A stretch of 13,471 nucleotides of DNA from contig DHVL01000010.1 of the NCBI GenBank assembly GCA_002412645.1, forward strand, positions 4,819 to 18,289, in the 5' to 3' direction. Source of the DNA: Candidatus Dojkabacteria bacterium UBA5209 (GTDB lineage: Bacteria; Patescibacteriota; Dojkabacteria; SC72). Positions 12,684 to 13,471 of the stretch are shown piece by piece; position 1 is the first letter of the stretch, and each line of letters begins with the position of its first letter. The notes under the pieces are model-generated. The model was not told the DNA's origin, made no database searches, and was given only the letters and a program-made list of their open reading frames with translations. A program made the position numbers and the translations under genes.

Positions 12684-13471
12684 ATGAAATTAAAAGGAAA
12701 AAATGTATTAATTACTGGAGCTTCAAGTGGTATTGGTAAGGCATTTGCACTAAAGTGTGCTAATGATAGTTGTAATATATTTTTAGCTTCAAGAAGTAAA
12801 GAGAAGTTAGAAGAGGTTAAAGCTTTAATTGAGGAAAGAGGTTCTACTGCAGTTGTAGTACCCACAGATGTAACGAAGGCAGAAGAAGTTAAGGGGCTTT
12901 TCTTGGAGGCTACTAAAGATGGTAATACTTTGGATGTTGTTTTTAACAATGCGGGTTTGGGTCATATTGCAAATATATATGAACAGACTGTAGAGGAGAT
13001 AGAGAGTATGGTAGATGTGAATGTTAAGGGTGTGCTTCTAGTTGCAAAATATGCTTCAGAGGTTATGGTTAAGCAACAGTATGGTCATTTAATACTTACT
13101 TCTTCACTAGCAGGTTTAATTACTGTCCCTAGTTGGGCTACATATGTTGCTACTAAATGGGCTATTACTGGATTTACAGATACTATTAGAATGGAATTAA
13201 AGAAATACAATATTAAGGTATCTTCTTTACATCCTGGTTTAGTCAAGACTGAATTTTTTGAAAAAGAAAAAGCGAATATGAGTGAAGAGGAGCTAAATGA
13301 GCAGAATGCTGTCACTCCAGAAGAGGTAGCAGATGCTGTATATGAAGCTTTGTTTACTAATAAACATAAGATATTGGTACCTAGTATGGTAAAGAGTTAC
13401 GCCTTTATTAATAAATATCTACCATCTGTAGCAGAGAAGCTAATAGAGATGACATCTAAAGATTTAGAAGG
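12684..13471 (+). CDS. Short-chain dehydrogenase/reductase (SDR), C-terminus cut by window edge
   Basis: The frame is open from ATG 12684 to the last base, giving 262 codons without a stop. It is an NAD(P)(H)-dependent classical SDR with a Rossmann fold: the cofactor motif TGASSGIG (11-18), a basic ASRSKEKLEEV segment after strand 2 (R37) suggesting NADP preference, TDV (61-63), NNAG (88-91), the catalytic Ser141 in TSSLAG, Y154-VAT-K158 and HPGLVKT (183-189). About 250 residues is normal for the family; here it continues past 262 with a helical tail (AFINKYLPSVAEKLIEM), as in SDRs with a C-terminal extension. It starts 32 bases after the Tat-signal gene on the same strand, with TATATT just upstream and no Shine-Dalgarno sequence. 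The substrate cannot be inferred. Confidence 0.93.
   Translation, partial: MKLKGKNVLITGASSGIGKAFALKCANDSCNIFLASRSKEKLEEVKALIEERGSTAVVVPTDVTKAEEVKGLFLEATKDGNTLDVVFNNAGLGHIANIYEQTVEEIESMVDVNVKGVLLVAKYASEVMVKQQYGHLILTSSLAGLITVPSWATYVATKWAITGFTDTIRMELKKYNIKVSSLHPGLVKTEFFEKEKANMSEEELNEQNAVTPEEVADAVYEALFTNKHKILVPSMVKSYAFINKYLPSVAEKLIEMTSKDLE

Overview
The window is a compact, strongly AT-rich stretch of bacterial chromosome. It holds fourteen protein genes, two of them cut by the window edges, plus one probable non-coding RNA gene. There are no rRNA or tRNA genes, no insertion sequence and no CRISPR array. The standard bacterial code fits: all genes stay open without in-frame TGA, and TGA ends one gene at 8905-8907. 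Shine-Dalgarno sequences are nearly absent, and several genes have a -10-like hexamer only 6-10 bases before the start codon, suggesting leaderless mRNAs. Short proteins, a half-size transporter, a minimal Fe-S/tRNA-thiolation operon and many taxonomically orphan genes make a Candidate Phyla Radiation (Patescibacteria) bacterium, perhaps of the Dojkabacteria/Microgenomates kind, my best guess. This is inference; no marker gene settles it.

Left part (1-5492, all minus strand). From the right: a conserved aromatic-rich protein of unknown function (4986-5492); the operon iscS-iscU-mnmA (4943 down to 2335), which takes sulfur from cysteine, assembles Fe-S clusters and makes 2-thiouridine at the tRNA wobble position; an orphan 180-aa protein (1714-2256); a six-helix, half-length MFS protein (1061-1669); and two secreted beta-sandwich-like proteins (482-988 and the partial 1-441), probably cell-surface components.

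Middle (5493-8124). A divergent promoter region with a 14-bp palindrome separates the 4986-5492 gene from a stand-alone PD-(D/E)XK nuclease-like gene (5583-6005). A Na+/phosphate cotransporter with a PhoU-like tail (6099-7697) follows. The 427-base gap after it is not empty. On the minus strand it has a consensus promoter (TTGACA, 17-base spacer, TAATTT), about 230 bases of foldable sequence, and a 10-bp terminator hairpin with eight U's whose U-tract overlaps the cotransporter stop codon. I could not match it to tmRNA, RNase P, SRP or 6S RNA, so it is a candidate undescribed structured RNA.

Right part (8125-13471). A DUF1295-like membrane protein overlaps by 4 bp a membrane-anchored NagZ-type beta-N-acetylhexosaminidase, followed by a cupin. 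A bidirectional terminator separates these from a convergent, divergent-sequence dCTP deaminase. Divergent from the latter is a Tat-signal protein that fuses a papain-like cysteine-peptidase-type domain to a class A beta-lactamase-like serine hydrolase domain. The window ends in a short-chain dehydrogenase/reductase. NagZ and the fusion protein both point to cell-envelope or peptidoglycan processing.
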